In this document: in pieces, positions 25,101-33,174 of the stretch
Layout: the number at the start of each line of letters is the position of its first letter
Position numbering within the stretch: the stretch's first letter is position 1
Assembly (NCBI GenBank): GCA_017399225.1
Contig: JAFQEB010000035.1
Coordinates: 1 to 56,274 of the forward strand
Length of the DNA: 56,274 nucleotides
Reading direction: 5' to 3'
Origin: Clostridia bacterium
Lineage (GTDB): Bacteria > Bacillota_A > Clostridia > Christensenellales > Aristaeellaceae
Notes under the pieces: model-generated
Told to the model about the DNA's origin: nothing
What the model saw: only the letters and a program-made list of their open reading frames with translations
Database searches by the model: none
Made by a program: the position numbers and the translations under genes

Positions 25101-25752
25101 AGCCGTTGTAAACCTGATCGCTGGATGTATCGACAAGGTCGTAAATATAGCTGCCGCGGCCGTTCATACGGTTCAGGGTGTAGGTGCGGGCCGCGACGGA
25201 CTGCGCCTTGAGCGCTTCGATGGGCCAGGAAGAGCTCATTTCATAGGGCACGACGCCGTAAAGATAATACTCGATATAAACGTGTACGATAGGATAGAGT
25301 TTATAGGCATTTCCGCTGCTGCGGGCTACCAGCTGCAGGTCGCCGGGATAGAGGTTATTCGGACGATTTGACTGGGCGATCTTCAGCGCGCTGCCGCCGC
25401 TGGTCTGATGGCGGCAAAGGCGCAGTTCCTTGCCCATTGCGTAGGTGGTGCCGTTGACGGTCATCGCAATATTGCCTGATGCTGTATCGAATGCAAAATG
25501 TACCTGCTGCCCGTCATAGAGATACAAACTGGCAGCGCCATCCACGGAGTAGCTGCCAACGACCGTTACGTCCATGGAGGTAAGGCTGCCCATGGACGAC
25601 AGGTATACGCGTACCATACCATCCAGCGTGTCTGCTGCCCTGGAGATGGGGGCAGACCGTACATAGATCATTGGTTCTTCTGCATGAACAGGCATGGCTG
25701 CTGTCAGCATAAACACGGCAGTCAATAAACACATCAGCCTGCGAAAGGTCAT
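22153..25752 (-). CDS. secreted SpoIID/LytB-domain protein with nine SH3-like repeats
   Basis: This 1199-residue protein has a signal peptide (MTFRRLMCLLTAVFMLTAAMPVHA), an N-terminal SpoIID/LytB transglycosylase domain (about 100-420; VVPYEMSSSWPIEALKAQSVAARTYTL, RYGHGVGMSQRGAQQMA), and nine SH3_3-type repeats of about 60 residues ending in G-Y/W-x-x-x-T-S-x-L. Proline-threonine linkers, including PTPTPTPTATPSPTPVPTF, separate repeats 5 to 7. SpoIID cuts peptidoglycan glycan strands stripped of peptides; SH3 repeats usually bind wall polymers. GAGGAGG is 8 nt before ATG 25752. Much larger than SpoIID (about 340 residues), so a wall-anchored paralogue is likely. Confidence 0.88.
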   Translation of the reverse strand: MTFRRLMCLLTAVFMLTAAMPVHAEEPMIYVRSAPISRAADTLDGMVRVYLSSMGSLTSMDVTVVGSYSVDGAASLYLYDGQQVHFAFDTASGNIAMTVNGTTYAMGKELRLCRHQTSGGSALKIAQSNRPNNLYPGDLQLVARSSGNAYKLYPIVHVYIEYYLYGVVPYEMSSSWPIEALKAQSVAARTYTLNRMNGRGSYIYDLVDTSSDQVYNGYVGSETNATRAVDATRGIVIMNDGKLSGTYYTASNGGQTEAVANIWGSKLYPYLGVKDDPFDLANPSTNKRKLTVYSSFNASSQNSTLKSLLTSRAQGIYGSGVSIRSINSITPHTPKYAAPSRLYTKLDFGVTLSTGGNATLTFGIFDELEGALGLSINSSKNELWSVTRENGDFLITITRYGHGVGMSQRGAQQMANMGYTYDQILGFYYEGCERIQYTFTHTILPSVGSGDDPVVSTEAPATIAPGSDANARVQLVGVGDSLPLRYTASDTGKTLTVIPNGTSVSVVDYAASWTLIRYGEIVGYVPTSNLVITGTPPQSSGHSATNITQWASVTGSSSLNLRDSGSYSGNVIGSIPGGGIVVILDYGSTWSRVQYGQQVGYCMTSYLTLSNTYPASVSGSGSTAMVSLPGGIGSAPLRSTASTDGTIILFVDHGTQVTVYSNDGSWCRVSAAGVSGYMLTSALDFNATGTDATAPPLTGEEIYAIVASEASTLNLRSGPSTTYDIIAEIPKGTQIVVTSYGSDWCAIRWGSLTGYVMTMYLSFDTDAPSQSPATPSPTPTNVPVGSPAITLELSGLYTSPSTDSTMQLMLPPKQTVTVLSYGDTWTQVSYVGMTGYMLTSTLQLYQDMENASPTPSATPTPTPTPTATPSPTPVPTFKPANQPATVVLDAHLREEPNTGSTLLGSIPAGAEVTVTAIGSSWCEVAYNGMSGWLLTSQLHITEQPEEPESSPTPTITPAVTPVADEAFDGKPDAEKEGVVAWISSTVTSVNLRSAASTEAEIYTQIASAESITVLHEGETWSFVLYKGMTGYVFSQYITYAEPLSAIGVRYVNTAIDPLALRDKPTTSSTVLLRMRRGSVVTLLENLGDWCYVQYGQSKGYCATRYLSSEKPETHITDDTRLLDYTLTEVTGWEGVVKAKENGSIFTREWCSTEAPEVTELQHLTRVTLLQKGNIWCLITYEGEEGYCLTSQLELIGPEN

Positions 25753-25803
25753 CGGGATTCCTCCTCGTACGGACAAGCAGCTCATCCGCCTCAATACAGC
25801 ATG

Positions 25804-25832
25804 ATTGTACCACATTCCTCCCCTTCTGTCAC
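25804..25832 (-). promoter_or_regulatory. probable sigma-A promoter of the SpoIID-SH3 gene
   Basis: -35 GTGACA (25827-25832) and -10 TACAAT (25804-25809), 17-bp spacer. Lies about 50 bp upstream of the start codon. Confidence 0.6.
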
Positions 25833-25861
25833 GACCATATGTAACAATTTGATCATTCAAT

Positions 25862-25891
25862 AAAAAACGCACCCGCCGTTTGGCAGGTGCG
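25862..25891 (-). terminator. terminator of glgA and the glycogen operon
   Basis: A 10-bp stem with one mismatch (25868-25877 with 25882-25891, loop GTTT) is followed on the minus strand by six T residues, just after the glgA stop. Confidence 0.9.
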
Positions 25892-25904
25892 CAGTAAGCA
25901 TTGA

Positions 25905-27584
25905 TTATTCAGCCTTGGGTTCGTCAGTCTTCTTCTTGCGGGGTGCGCGGGGCTTCTTGGGTTTTTCTTCGGCGGGCGTTTCCGCAGCAGCCTCGGCGGG
26001 CGCAGCCTTCTTGCGGGTACGCTTCGGCTTCTCCTCCGTCACGACCTCTGCAGCGGGCTCTTCGACCTTCTTCTTACGGGGAGCACGGGGCTTCTTGGGC
26101 TTTGCGGGAACTTCCTCAACAGCAGGAGCAGCTTCTTCGACAGGAGCAGCAGCGATCAGGCTGTTGTACAGTTCCACATACTTGCCGGCAGAATTGGTCC
26201 AGCTGTAATCGCCGGTCATGCCGCGCTGCTGCAGCAGGCCCCAAACATCCTTGTGATTCTTGTAGTAATCGATCGCGCGGTTGATGACGTTGAGCATGTC
26301 GTGCGCGTTGTAGTTGAAGAAGGAGAAGCCATTGCCTTCGCCGGTGAACTCATTGTAGCTCAGCACGGTATCGCGCAGACCGCCGGTCTCGCGGACGATC
26401 GGGATCGTGCCGTAGCGCAGGGCAATCAGCTGGCTTAGGCCGCAGGGCTCGAACTGGCTGGGCATCAGGAACATGTCGCAGCCGGCGTAGATCTGGTGCG
26501 CCAGGGCGTGATCCATCGCAAAGCGCGCAGCGACCTTGCCCTTGTATTCGCCTTCAGCCCAGGAGAACAGGTTCACATAGCGGCTCTCGCCCATGCCCAG
26601 CACCACCAGCTGCACGTCCTGCTTCAGCAGGTCGCCGATGATGTAGTCCACCAGGTCCAGGCCCTTCTGGTTGCTCAGACGGCCAACCATACCGATGATG
26701 GGGGTGTCAGGGTTGACGTCCAGGCCCAGCTTTTCCTGAAGCGCAGCCTTACAGGCAGCCTTGCCGGAAAGGTCATCAGCGGTGTAGTTCTTGGCGATAC
26801 GGGCGTCGATCGCGGGATCATAGTCCACCATATCGATGCCGTTGAGGACGCCGAACACCTGATGCTTACGGGCACGGAGCAGACCATCCAGACGCTCGCC
26901 GTAGTAAGCGGTCTGGATCTCCTCGGAATAGGAGGGGCTGACGGTCGTGATCAGGTCGGAGTAGACGAGCGCGGCCTTCATAAAGTTGGCGCAGCCGTAG
27001 CACTCCAGCTTGTCATCCGTCCAGAGGCTGTCGCCCAGGCCCAGGATATCCTTGACCTGATTGATACCGAACACACCCTGATACTGCAGGTTGTGAATGG
27101 TGTACATGGTCTTGATATCCGCGAAGAAGGGCAGATGAGCGTACTGGATCTTCAGCAGCGCGGGCACCATGCCGGACTGCCAGTCGTGGGCATGGATCAC
27201 ATCGGGCTGGAAATCGACGATGGGCAGGAAATTGAGGCTTCCACGGCAGAAAAAGCCGAAGCGCTCGTACTCGTCGCCGCCCATGCCATAGATGTAGGGG
27301 CGGCCAAAGTAGTACTTGTTGTCCATGAAGTACCATTTCACGCCGTCCTGCTCGATCATTTCGATGCCGCAGTACTGCTTGCGCCAGCCGAGCTCGACCT
27401 CAAAGTCGCAAACATGGGTCATTTGCTCGGTATACTTCTCGGGAATAGAGGCGTACAGGGGCATGATCACACGCACGTCATGGCCCTGCTTGGCCAGCAC
27501 GGGTGCAAGTGCGCCCACCACGTCAGCAAGACCGCCGGTCTTGACAAAGGGGACACATTCGCTGGCAGTAAAGAGAATCTTCAT
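25905..27584 (-). CDS. glgA: glycogen synthase with a long basic C-terminal tail
   Basis: The 559-residue protein contains a full GT5 glycogen synthase (about residues 1-478): MKILFTASECVPFVKTGGLADV with the KTGGL ADP-glucose site, HAHDWQSGMVPAL, GMVGRLSNQKGLDL and QFEPCGLSQLIALRYGTIPIVRETGGLRDTV. It adds glucose from ADP-glucose to growing alpha-1,4 chains. The normal length is about 480 residues. Here about 80 more residues follow, rich in Ala, Glu, Pro, Lys and Arg, containing KPKKPRAPRKKK twice. The start at 27584 has GGAGG 11 nt upstream. It is last in the glgC-glgD-glgA cluster. Confidence 0.95.
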   Translation of the reverse strand: MKILFTASECVPFVKTGGLADVVGALAPVLAKQGHDVRVIMPLYASIPEKYTEQMTHVCDFEVELGWRKQYCGIEMIEQDGVKWYFMDNKYYFGRPYIYGMGGDEYERFGFFCRGSLNFLPIVDFQPDVIHAHDWQSGMVPALLKIQYAHLPFFADIKTMYTIHNLQYQGVFGINQVKDILGLGDSLWTDDKLECYGCANFMKAALVYSDLITTVSPSYSEEIQTAYYGERLDGLLRARKHQVFGVLNGIDMVDYDPAIDARIAKNYTADDLSGKAACKAALQEKLGLDVNPDTPIIGMVGRLSNQKGLDLVDYIIGDLLKQDVQLVVLGMGESRYVNLFSWAEGEYKGKVAARFAMDHALAHQIYAGCDMFLMPSQFEPCGLSQLIALRYGTIPIVRETGGLRDTVLSYNEFTGEGNGFSFFNYNAHDMLNVINRAIDYYKNHKDVWGLLQQRGMTGDYSWTNSAGKYVELYNSLIAAAPVEEAAPAVEEVPAKPKKPRAPRKKKVEEPAAEVVTEEKPKRTRKKAAPAEAAAETPAEEKPKKPRAPRKKKTDEPKAE

Positions 27585-27641
27585 ATCTGGTTCAACCTCC
27601 AATTGAAGTCTGAAAGTGTTGGCGGCACATCGCATTGAAGC

Positions 27642-27680
27642 AAAAGGCCGCGCCAACAGTATAACACAAATTGGCGCGGC
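27642..27680 (-). terminator. terminator of glgD
   Basis: A 10-bp perfect stem (27647-27656 with 27671-27680) is followed on the minus strand by CTTTTG. The glgA promoter lies inside the loop and one arm. Confidence 0.75.
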
Positions 27681-27686
27681 ACACAA
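27658..27686 (-). promoter_or_regulatory. probable glgA promoter inside the glgD terminator
   Basis: -35 TTGTGT (27681-27686) and -10 TATACT (27658-27663) with a 17-bp spacer formed by the terminator stem. This allows glgA to be made apart from glgC-glgD. Confidence 0.6.
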
Positions 27687-27692
27687 CGCTTA

Positions 27693-28814
27693 TCAGATCA
27701 CAACATTCTTGGCGATCACGATGGGATAGGCGGCAGGGCCGATCAGGCGGGCGTTGCGCTTGATGACAGCCTGCTTATCGAGAATGCAGTTCTCGATCTC
27801 AGCGCCGGCATGGATCTGGCCATCCTGCATGATGATGCAGTTCTTCACATGCGCGCCGGCAGCGATGCGGACGCCGCGGGCCAGGATGCAGTTTTCGACG
27901 GTACCCTCGATGATGCAGCCGTCAGCGACCAGGCTGTTCACGACAGAGGAACCCTCACCGTAGCGGGCGGGCATCTCGTCACGAACCTTGGTGTAAACGG
28001 GCAGATCAGCCGGGAACAGACGGCGACGGTTCTCGCTGTCCAGCACGTCCATGTTGAACTTGAAGAAGCTCTGCACGGAATCCAGGCGCCAGCAGGGGCC
28101 GGTGTACTCCCAGGCGTTCACGCGGGCCTTGCCCTCCTGCACCATACGCAGCAGCACATCGCGGCGGAAGTCATGCAGACCGTGAGCAACGCCCTTGTCC
28201 ACCAGGGAGCGGAGCAGCTCGCGCTTCATGACGACGACCTCCATGTAGGTCATCTCAAGGCTGGGATGAGTGGGCTCGACCTCGATCTCGGCCACAGCAC
28301 CGTCCTCGGCAACGGTCAGGTAAGTACCATACTCGTCGCGCTTCATGGAGGCGTCCTTAGTGTACATGACTGTCACGTCAGCGCCGGAAGCCTGATGATA
28401 CTTCACGAACTGATCCAGATGGGCATTGTAAATGATGTTGGAGCCGGAGAACACCACATACTCCTGCTTGGAGCGGTTGAGGTAATCGGCGTTGGAGCGC
28501 AGCGCGTCCAGGGTACCGGTGTACACGCCGACATTCTCACGGGTCAGGAAGGGAGGCAGGATGTGCAGACCGTCGTTCTTGCCGTGCAGATCCCATTCCT
28601 TGCCGGAGCCCAGATGATCCATCAGGGAGTGGTAGTTCTTCTGCATAATGACGCCGACGTTCTTCATGCCGGAGTTCACCATGGAGGAAACCAGGAAGTC
28701 GATCACGCGGTAACGGCCGGCCACAGGCAGGGCGGCGATGGCGCGGATCAGCGTAAGCTCGCGCAGGCGAGCGTCGTTTTCGCCGGTGTAAATAACACCC
28801 ATAACGTTCTTCAT
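27693..28814 (-). CDS. glgD: GlgD, regulatory-type subunit of glucose-1-phosphate adenylyltransferase
   Basis: The 373-residue protein is a nucleotidyl-transferase-fold relative of GlgC with a C-terminal left-handed beta helix. Its N-terminus (MGVIYTGENDARLRELT) lacks the GGxGxRL nucleotide loop kept in GlgC, as is usual for GlgD in Firmicutes, which supports the catalytic subunit in a heterotetramer. Conserved RVIDFLVSSMVNSGMKNVGVIMQKNY marks the family. AAAGGA is 8 nt before ATG 28814. It lies 48 bp after glgC. Confidence 0.94.
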   Translation of the reverse strand: MKNVMGVIYTGENDARLRELTLIRAIAALPVAGRYRVIDFLVSSMVNSGMKNVGVIMQKNYHSLMDHLGSGKEWDLHGKNDGLHILPPFLTRENVGVYTGTLDALRSNADYLNRSKQEYVVFSGSNIIYNAHLDQFVKYHQASGADVTVMYTKDASMKRDEYGTYLTVAEDGAVAEIEVEPTHPSLEMTYMEVVVMKRELLRSLVDKGVAHGLHDFRRDVLLRMVQEGKARVNAWEYTGPCWRLDSVQSFFKFNMDVLDSENRRRLFPADLPVYTKVRDEMPARYGEGSSVVNSLVADGCIIEGTVENCILARGVRIAAGAHVKNCIIMQDGQIHAGAEIENCILDKQAVIKRNARLIGPAAYPIVIAKNVVI

Positions 28815-28862
28815 TGCTTTCAATCCTTTCGCTGCTGTGTTGGAGCGGAATCAGCGTATTTC

Positions 28863-30044
28863 TCAGAAGGTCGCAGTTTCGTCGATCTGCTGACCGGCCG
28901 CGACGCTCACGCCTGCGGGCAGGGTCACGCCATTGCCGACGACGGCAATGTTGCCGGTCTCCTCACCCACCAGCGCGCCGGGGCCGACAACGGCCTTTTC
29001 AGCGATGATGGCACGGCGAACCACAGCGCCGCGCTTGATCACGGAGCCGGGCATGATGACAGAATCGACCACGTAAGCGCCTTCCTCGATCTGGACGCCG
29101 GCGAAGATGACGGAATGCTCGACCTTGCCGTAGATCTCGGAGCCCTCGGTCACCAGGCTATCAGTCACCACTGCGCCCTTGGCGATGTAGTGGGGGGCCA
29201 GGCCGGGATTCTTGGCGAAAATGCGCCACTTTTTGTCATGCAGGTCGATGGGCATGGGCTGGGACAGCAGATCCATGTTCGCCTCCCACAGAGACTCGAT
29301 GGTGCCCACGTCCTTCCAGTAGCCTTCAAAGTTGTAGGCCACCATTACCTGCTTGTCATTCAGCATGGCGGGGATGATGTTCTTGCCGAAGTCGTTGGAG
29401 GAGGTCTTGTCGTTCTCGTCCGCGGTCAGATAGGCGCGGAGCTTCTCCCAGGTGAAGATGTAGATGCCCATGGAAGCCTTGTTGGACTTGGGATTCTTGG
29501 GCTTCTCCTCGAATTCGACGATGTTGTCCTCGGCGTCGGTATTCATGATACCAAAGCGGCTGGCTTCCTCCCACGGCACGGGACGGACGGCGATGGTCGC
29601 GTCAGCGCCCTTGCGGATGTGGTAGTTCAGCATCGCATTGTAATCCATCTTATAGATGTGGTCACCGGAGAGGATGAGCACATAGTCGGGATTGTATTGC
29701 TCGATGAAGGCCATGTTCTGATAGATGGCGTTTGCGGTGCCGCGATACCAGTCGCCGGTCTTGCCGGTCTGGTAGGGGGGCAGAACGAACACGCCGCCGT
29801 TGGACAGGTCCAGGTCCCACGGAGCGCCGGAGCCGATGTAGCTGTTCAGCTCAAGAGGCATGTACTGCGTAAGAACGCCGACGGTGTCAATACCGCTGTT
29901 GGTGCAGTTGGACAGCGGGAAGTCGATGATACGGTACTTGCCGCCATAGGGAACGGCAGGCTTGGCAACCTTCTTGGTCAGGACGCCCAGGCGGCTGCCC
30001 TGGCCGCCTGCCAGCAGCATGGCGACACAAGTCTTCTTCTTCAT
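28863..30044 (-). CDS. glgC: glucose-1-phosphate adenylyltransferase, catalytic subunit
   Basis: The 393-residue enzyme makes ADP-glucose from glucose 1-phosphate and ATP, the committed step of glycogen synthesis. It has [39 protein letters not shown] (nucleotide and sugar sites), [11 protein letters not shown] and [13 protein letters not shown], with a beta-helix C-terminus of repeated I-x-x-G-A. AAGGAG lies 9 nt before the ATG. It heads glgC-glgD-glgA behind a leader of about 229 nt. Branching enzyme and phosphorylase are not in the window. Confidence 0.97.
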   Translation of the reverse strand: MKKKTCVAMLLAGGQGSRLGVLTKKVAKPAVPYGGKYRIIDFPLSNCTNSGIDTVGVLTQYMPLELNSYIGSGAPWDLDLSNGGVFVLPPYQTGKTGDWYRGTANAIYQNMAFIEQYNPDYVLILSGDHIYKMDYNAMLNYHIRKGADATIAVRPVPWEEASRFGIMNTDAEDNIVEFEEKPKNPKSNKASMGIYIFTWEKLRAYLTADENDKTSSNDFGKNIIPAMLNDKQVMVAYNFEGYWKDVGTIESLWEANMDLLSQPMPIDLHDKKWRIFAKNPGLAPHYIAKGAVVTDSLVTEGSEIYGKVEHSVIFAGVQIEEGAYVVDSVIMPGSVIKRGAVVRRAIIAEKAVVGPGALVGEETGNIAVVGNGVTLPAGVSVAAGQQIDETATF

Positions 30045-30273
30045 GGGAACACGCTCCTTAATCCTTTATCTTGCGGGTTCGTTCACCTGAAAGGTACGGC
30101 CTGTGCAACCGGTGCTGAAGCACAGACGACTGTGAACCGCTGCATACAGCGATCCGCAGATTTGAAAGACATCTCATTGACGCAGCAAAAGGCAGAGCAG
30201 CTGCCTGGCAATCTGCATTCAGGAGCGCCCCGTCTTACTGGCTGGAATGAGTTCATCTTTCAAGTCCTTATCG
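30045..30273 (-). promoter_or_regulatory. long structured leader of the glg operon
   Basis: The leader holds at least five local hairpins (30085-30095, 30112-30123, 30121-30134, 30139-30150, 30191-30205) enclosed in part by a long-range 8-bp perfect helix pairing 30162-30169 with 30256-30263. Two hairpins overlap at 30121-30123, so they are alternatives. It has no coding frame with a ribosome site. It resembles no riboswitch I can name. Confidence 0.45.
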
Positions 30274-30279
30274 CTATCT

Positions 30280-30309
30280 ATTGTAAACACATATAGGGTG
30301 ATTCGTCAA
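30280..30309 (-). promoter_or_regulatory. sigma-A promoter of the glg operon
   Basis: -35 TTGACG (30304-30309) and -10 TACAAT (30280-30285) with an 18-bp spacer. With the leader and the divergent promoter it accounts for the gene-free stretch 30045-30523; in 30310-30390 I see only AT-rich DNA. Confidence 0.75.
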
Positions 30310-30390
30310 GGTGAATTCGGGATTTTGAGCAAATTTTTTTGATTTCGAAGCGCGTTTTCATTAAGTATTTGGTCGGTAATCTTCCGCGAA

Positions 30391-30419
30391 GGACAAATTT
30401 TGCAACAAAATTGTATAAA
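30391..30419 (+). promoter_or_regulatory. tentative promoter and operator of the LytM gene
   Basis: GGACAA (30391-30396) and TATAAA (30414-30419) are 17 bp apart. An imperfect inverted repeat (30393-30414, ACAAATTTTG against CAAAATTGT) fills the spacer and looks like an operator. A sporulation sigma factor is also possible. Confidence 0.35.
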
Positions 30420-30523
30420 TATGGTATATTGTACCATTATTTCTCATGATGGCTCCTGGTACCCGATACATGAAGGAAGTCATTGTGCACCATAATAGTC
30501 AAAAACAGGAGGCTGACTGATTA

Positions 30524-31180
30524 ATGAAGATGTTGGAACGATTAAAACCCGTAGCAGAAGGATTGAAAACCTTCAGTGACAAAGCCGGTTTTCCGCTACT
30601 TGTTACCATCTGTGTTGGCGTGATCGCTTCAACAGCCGTGTGGACGCGCAGCAATGATGGCGTATATGTTGCAGCAACGCCGCCCCCGGCCGAAGCAGGC
30701 TATGCGGCATTGCAGCTGCAGCAGTCATTACATGAGGCTACGCTCATCACTCCCCTGCCCACTCGTAGTCCTGTACAATGTACCGCTCCTCTGAAAGAAC
30801 TGAAGGTACTGCGGGCGTTTTCCGGAGAGATCCTTGTCCAATCAGGTGTGACAGGGATCTGGTCTGTTCATACCGGTGTTGACCTGGAGGCCTCCGCTGG
30901 TGAGAAAATATTATCTATATCAGAAGGAACGGTGGCTGACCTGGCCGAGGAGGGACTGGAGGGGGCATGGGTCGTTGTCAATCATGCTGATGGCAGCGTT
31001 GCAAAATATGCCGGGCTCTCAATGCTCGGCGCACTCCGGAAGGGCGATCGCATCCGCCAGGGGCAGACGATCGGTTTTGCAGGCAACACGCATATCAGCG
31101 AGCGCAACCTTGGCCCTCACTTGCATCTTGAGATTTGGCAGGATGGTAAACCGATTGATCCGATGCGCATAATCAATTGA
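30524..31180 (+). CDS. membrane-anchored M23 (LytM) peptidase, SpoIIQ-like
   Basis: The 218-residue protein has an N-terminal membrane anchor (about residues 22-42, PLLVTICVGVIASTAVW) and a C-terminal LytM domain (about 95-218). The zinc ligands are present: H116 and D120 in HTGVD, and H199-L-H201 in GPHLHLE. M23 enzymes cut peptide cross-bridges. Size and layout match SpoIIQ, the forespore partner of SpoIIIAH; clostridial SpoIIQ keeps the catalytic residues, as here. GGAGG is 11 nt before the ATG. SpoIIQ identity is inference, as no engulfment genes are adjacent. Confidence 0.8.
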   Translation: MKMLERLKPVAEGLKTFSDKAGFPLLVTICVGVIASTAVWTRSNDGVYVAATPPPAEAGYAALQLQQSLHEATLITPLPTRSPVQCTAPLKELKVLRAFSGEILVQSGVTGIWSVHTGVDLEASAGEKILSISEGTVADLAEEGLEGAWVVVNHADGSVAKYAGLSMLGALRKGDRIRQGQTIGFAGNTHISERNLGPHLHLEIWQDGKPIDPMRIIN

Positions 31181-31205
31181 TTTTCACATAATTTTGAAAA
31201 GAGGG

Positions 31206-31234
31206 TTGCAATCTGTCACTGATGCGTGTATAAT
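31206..31234 (+). promoter_or_regulatory. sigma-A promoter of glmS
   Basis: -35 TTGCAA (31206-31211) and -10 TATAAT (31229-31234), 17-bp spacer. The leader to the glmS start is only about 33 nt. Confidence 0.88.
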
Positions 31235-31273
31235 ATAAGACGTTATAATACGTTTCATCGGGAGGGAACGCAT

Positions 31274-33109
31274 ATGTGTGGTATCGTTGGATATATCGGC
31301 AATCGTCAGGCGCAGGAGATCCTGCTGGACGGCCTGGCCCGTCTGGAGTACCGCGGCTATGACAGTGCCGGCATCGCGGTGATGTCCGACGCCTCGATCA
31401 AGCTCAGCAAGGCCAAAGGCCGCCTGAAGAATCTGATGGACCGCGTTGCTGACGAGCCGCTCACGGGCTGCATCGGCATCGGTCATACCCGTTGGGCAAC
31501 CCACGGCGAGCCCAGCGATATCAACGCTCATCCCCATACGGATATGAAGAGCGGTATCGCCATCGTCCATAACGGCATCATCGAAAACCACGATGAACTG
31601 CGCACGATGCTGCAGGCCAAGGGATGCGTTTTCGTCTCCCAGACCGATACCGAGGTTGTCGCTCATCTGCTGAGCACACTTTACGATGGCGACATGCTCT
31701 CCACGCTCTTCAAGGCGCAGGGTATGCTGGAGGGCAGCTACGCCCTGGGCGTCCTGAGCGTTGCAGAACCCGATAAGCTCTACTGCACCCGCAAGGATAG
31801 TCCCCTGGTCGTCGGCCTGGCTGACGGCGAGCAGATCGTCGCCAGCGATATTCCCGCGCTGATCATGCACACCCGCGAAGTGGAACTGCTGGATGACAAG
31901 GAGATCGCAGTCCTCTCCGGCAGTGAGGCGAAGGTCTACGATCCCTATGGTGTGGAGCGTCCCCTAAAGCCCATTCATGTTGACTGGGACGTTGAGGCAG
32001 CCGAGAAGGGCGGTTATGCGCACTTCATGCTCAAGGAGATCCATGAAGAGCCCGGCGCCCTCAAGAAGACCTTCTCCGCCCACGTCGATCCTGAAACGAT
32101 GACGCTGCGTCCGGAGGTCTTCCCCTTCTCCGAGGAGGAAGCGAAGTCGCTCACAAGCCTGACTATCGTTGCCTGCGGCACGGCTTATCACGCCGGCGTT
32201 GTTGGCAAGTATGTGATCGAAAAGCTCGCACGGCTGCCCGTTACTGTCGACGTTGCCTCTGAGTTCCGCTACCGCGATCCCATCATGGGCCCGGGCGATC
32301 TCTTCATGGCCATCAGCCAGAGCGGTGAAACTGCCGATACCCTTGCCGCCATGCGTGAGGCTGGCCGTCTGGGCGCCAAGGTGATGGCGCTGACCAATGT
32401 AGTCGGTTCCTCCATTGCCCGCGAGGCAGGCAAGAACGTCATGTATACCTATGCCGGCCCTGAGATCGCCGTCGCCAGTACCAAGGCTTACATCACCCAG
32501 GTGGAGGTCATGCTGCTTATCGCGGTGGATCTGGCCGTAAAGCGTGGGAAGATGACTGCCGAAGAGGCGCAGGCTTTCCTGAAGGAGATGGCTGAGATCC
32601 CCGCTCAGGCAGAAGCCCTCATGGCCTGCGAGAGCGATGTGCAGCGTTTCACCAGCAAGTACTATGATCGCAAGCATGTTTTCTACATCGGCCGCGGCAT
32701 CGACAATGCCCTGGCGATGGAAGCATCCCTGAAGCTGAAGGAAGTCAGCTACATCATGTCTGAAGCCTATGCTGCGGGTGAGCTGAAGCATGGCACCATT
32801 GCCCTGATCGAAGAAGGCACGCTCGTGTGCGCGCTGATGTCCCAGGAGCAGCTGGCCGACAAGACCCTCTCCAACGTCCGCGAAGTCAAGAGCCGCGGCG
32901 CCAAGACGCTGATCATCTGCCCGGAAGCGCTTCAGGACAAGGCTCAGCGGGAAGCGGATGAAATGTGGCTTGTTCCGGATACCCGGGCGGAGCTCATGCC
33001 GCTGCTGGCCATCATTCCGGTACAGCTCCTCGCCTACTACATGGCTGTCAATCGCGGCTGTGACGTCGATAAGCCCCGCAATCTCGCAAAATCCGTAACT
33101 GTCGAGTAA
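31274..33109 (+). CDS. glmS: glutamine--fructose-6-phosphate aminotransferase
   Basis: The 611-residue enzyme makes glucosamine 6-phosphate, the entry to wall amino sugars. It has the class II glutaminase start MCGIVGYIG with Cys1 as nucleophile (after Met removal), RGYDSAGIAV, TRWATHGEPSDINAHPH, and two SIS domains (CGTAYHAG; AISQSGETADTLAAM; GRGIDNALAMEASLKLKE), ending PRNLAKSVTVE. The ATG at 31274 has GGGAGGG 8 nt upstream; the longer frame is rejected since Cys must be residue 2. Its product feeds GlmM, encoded just beyond. Confidence 0.98.
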   Translation: MCGIVGYIGNRQAQEILLDGLARLEYRGYDSAGIAVMSDASIKLSKAKGRLKNLMDRVADEPLTGCIGIGHTRWATHGEPSDINAHPHTDMKSGIAIVHNGIIENHDELRTMLQAKGCVFVSQTDTEVVAHLLSTLYDGDMLSTLFKAQGMLEGSYALGVLSVAEPDKLYCTRKDSPLVVGLADGEQIVASDIPALIMHTREVELLDDKEIAVLSGSEAKVYDPYGVERPLKPIHVDWDVEAAEKGGYAHFMLKEIHEEPGALKKTFSAHVDPETMTLRPEVFPFSEEEAKSLTSLTIVACGTAYHAGVVGKYVIEKLARLPVTVDVASEFRYRDPIMGPGDLFMAISQSGETADTLAAMREAGRLGAKVMALTNVVGSSIAREAGKNVMYTYAGPEIAVASTKAYITQVEVMLLIAVDLAVKRGKMTAEEAQAFLKEMAEIPAQAEALMACESDVQRFTSKYYDRKHVFYIGRGIDNALAMEASLKLKEVSYIMSEAYAAGELKHGTIALIEEGTLVCALMSQEQLADKTLSNVREVKSRGAKTLIICPEALQDKAQREADEMWLVPDTRAELMPLLAIIPVQLLAYYMAVNRGCDVDKPRNLAKSVTVE

Positions 33110-33125
33110 TCGGTAAAATTACAAA

Positions 33126-33165
33126 ACAGCTCCCGCTGGATGAAAACCCGGCGGGAGCTGTCTTT
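33126..33165. terminator. bidirectional terminator between glmS and the sugar transferase
   Basis: An 11-bp perfect stem (33126-33136 with 33151-33161) is flanked by CTTT on the right and AAAA on the left, serving both converging genes. Confidence 0.85.
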
Positions 33166-33174
33166 GTGCACAGA

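Noticed and set aside
27693..28814. glgD as a decayed glgC
   Set aside because: Absence of the nucleotide loop is normal for GlgD, which forms a mixed complex with GlgC.
27810..30296. 828-codon plus-strand open frame across glgD and glgC
   Set aside because: It is the shadow of two well-recognised enzymes and has no family-like sequence of its own.
31180..31274. glmS ribozyme
   Set aside because: The leader before glmS is only about 33 nt, far too short for the ribozyme core of about 150 nt or more, and no core motif is present.
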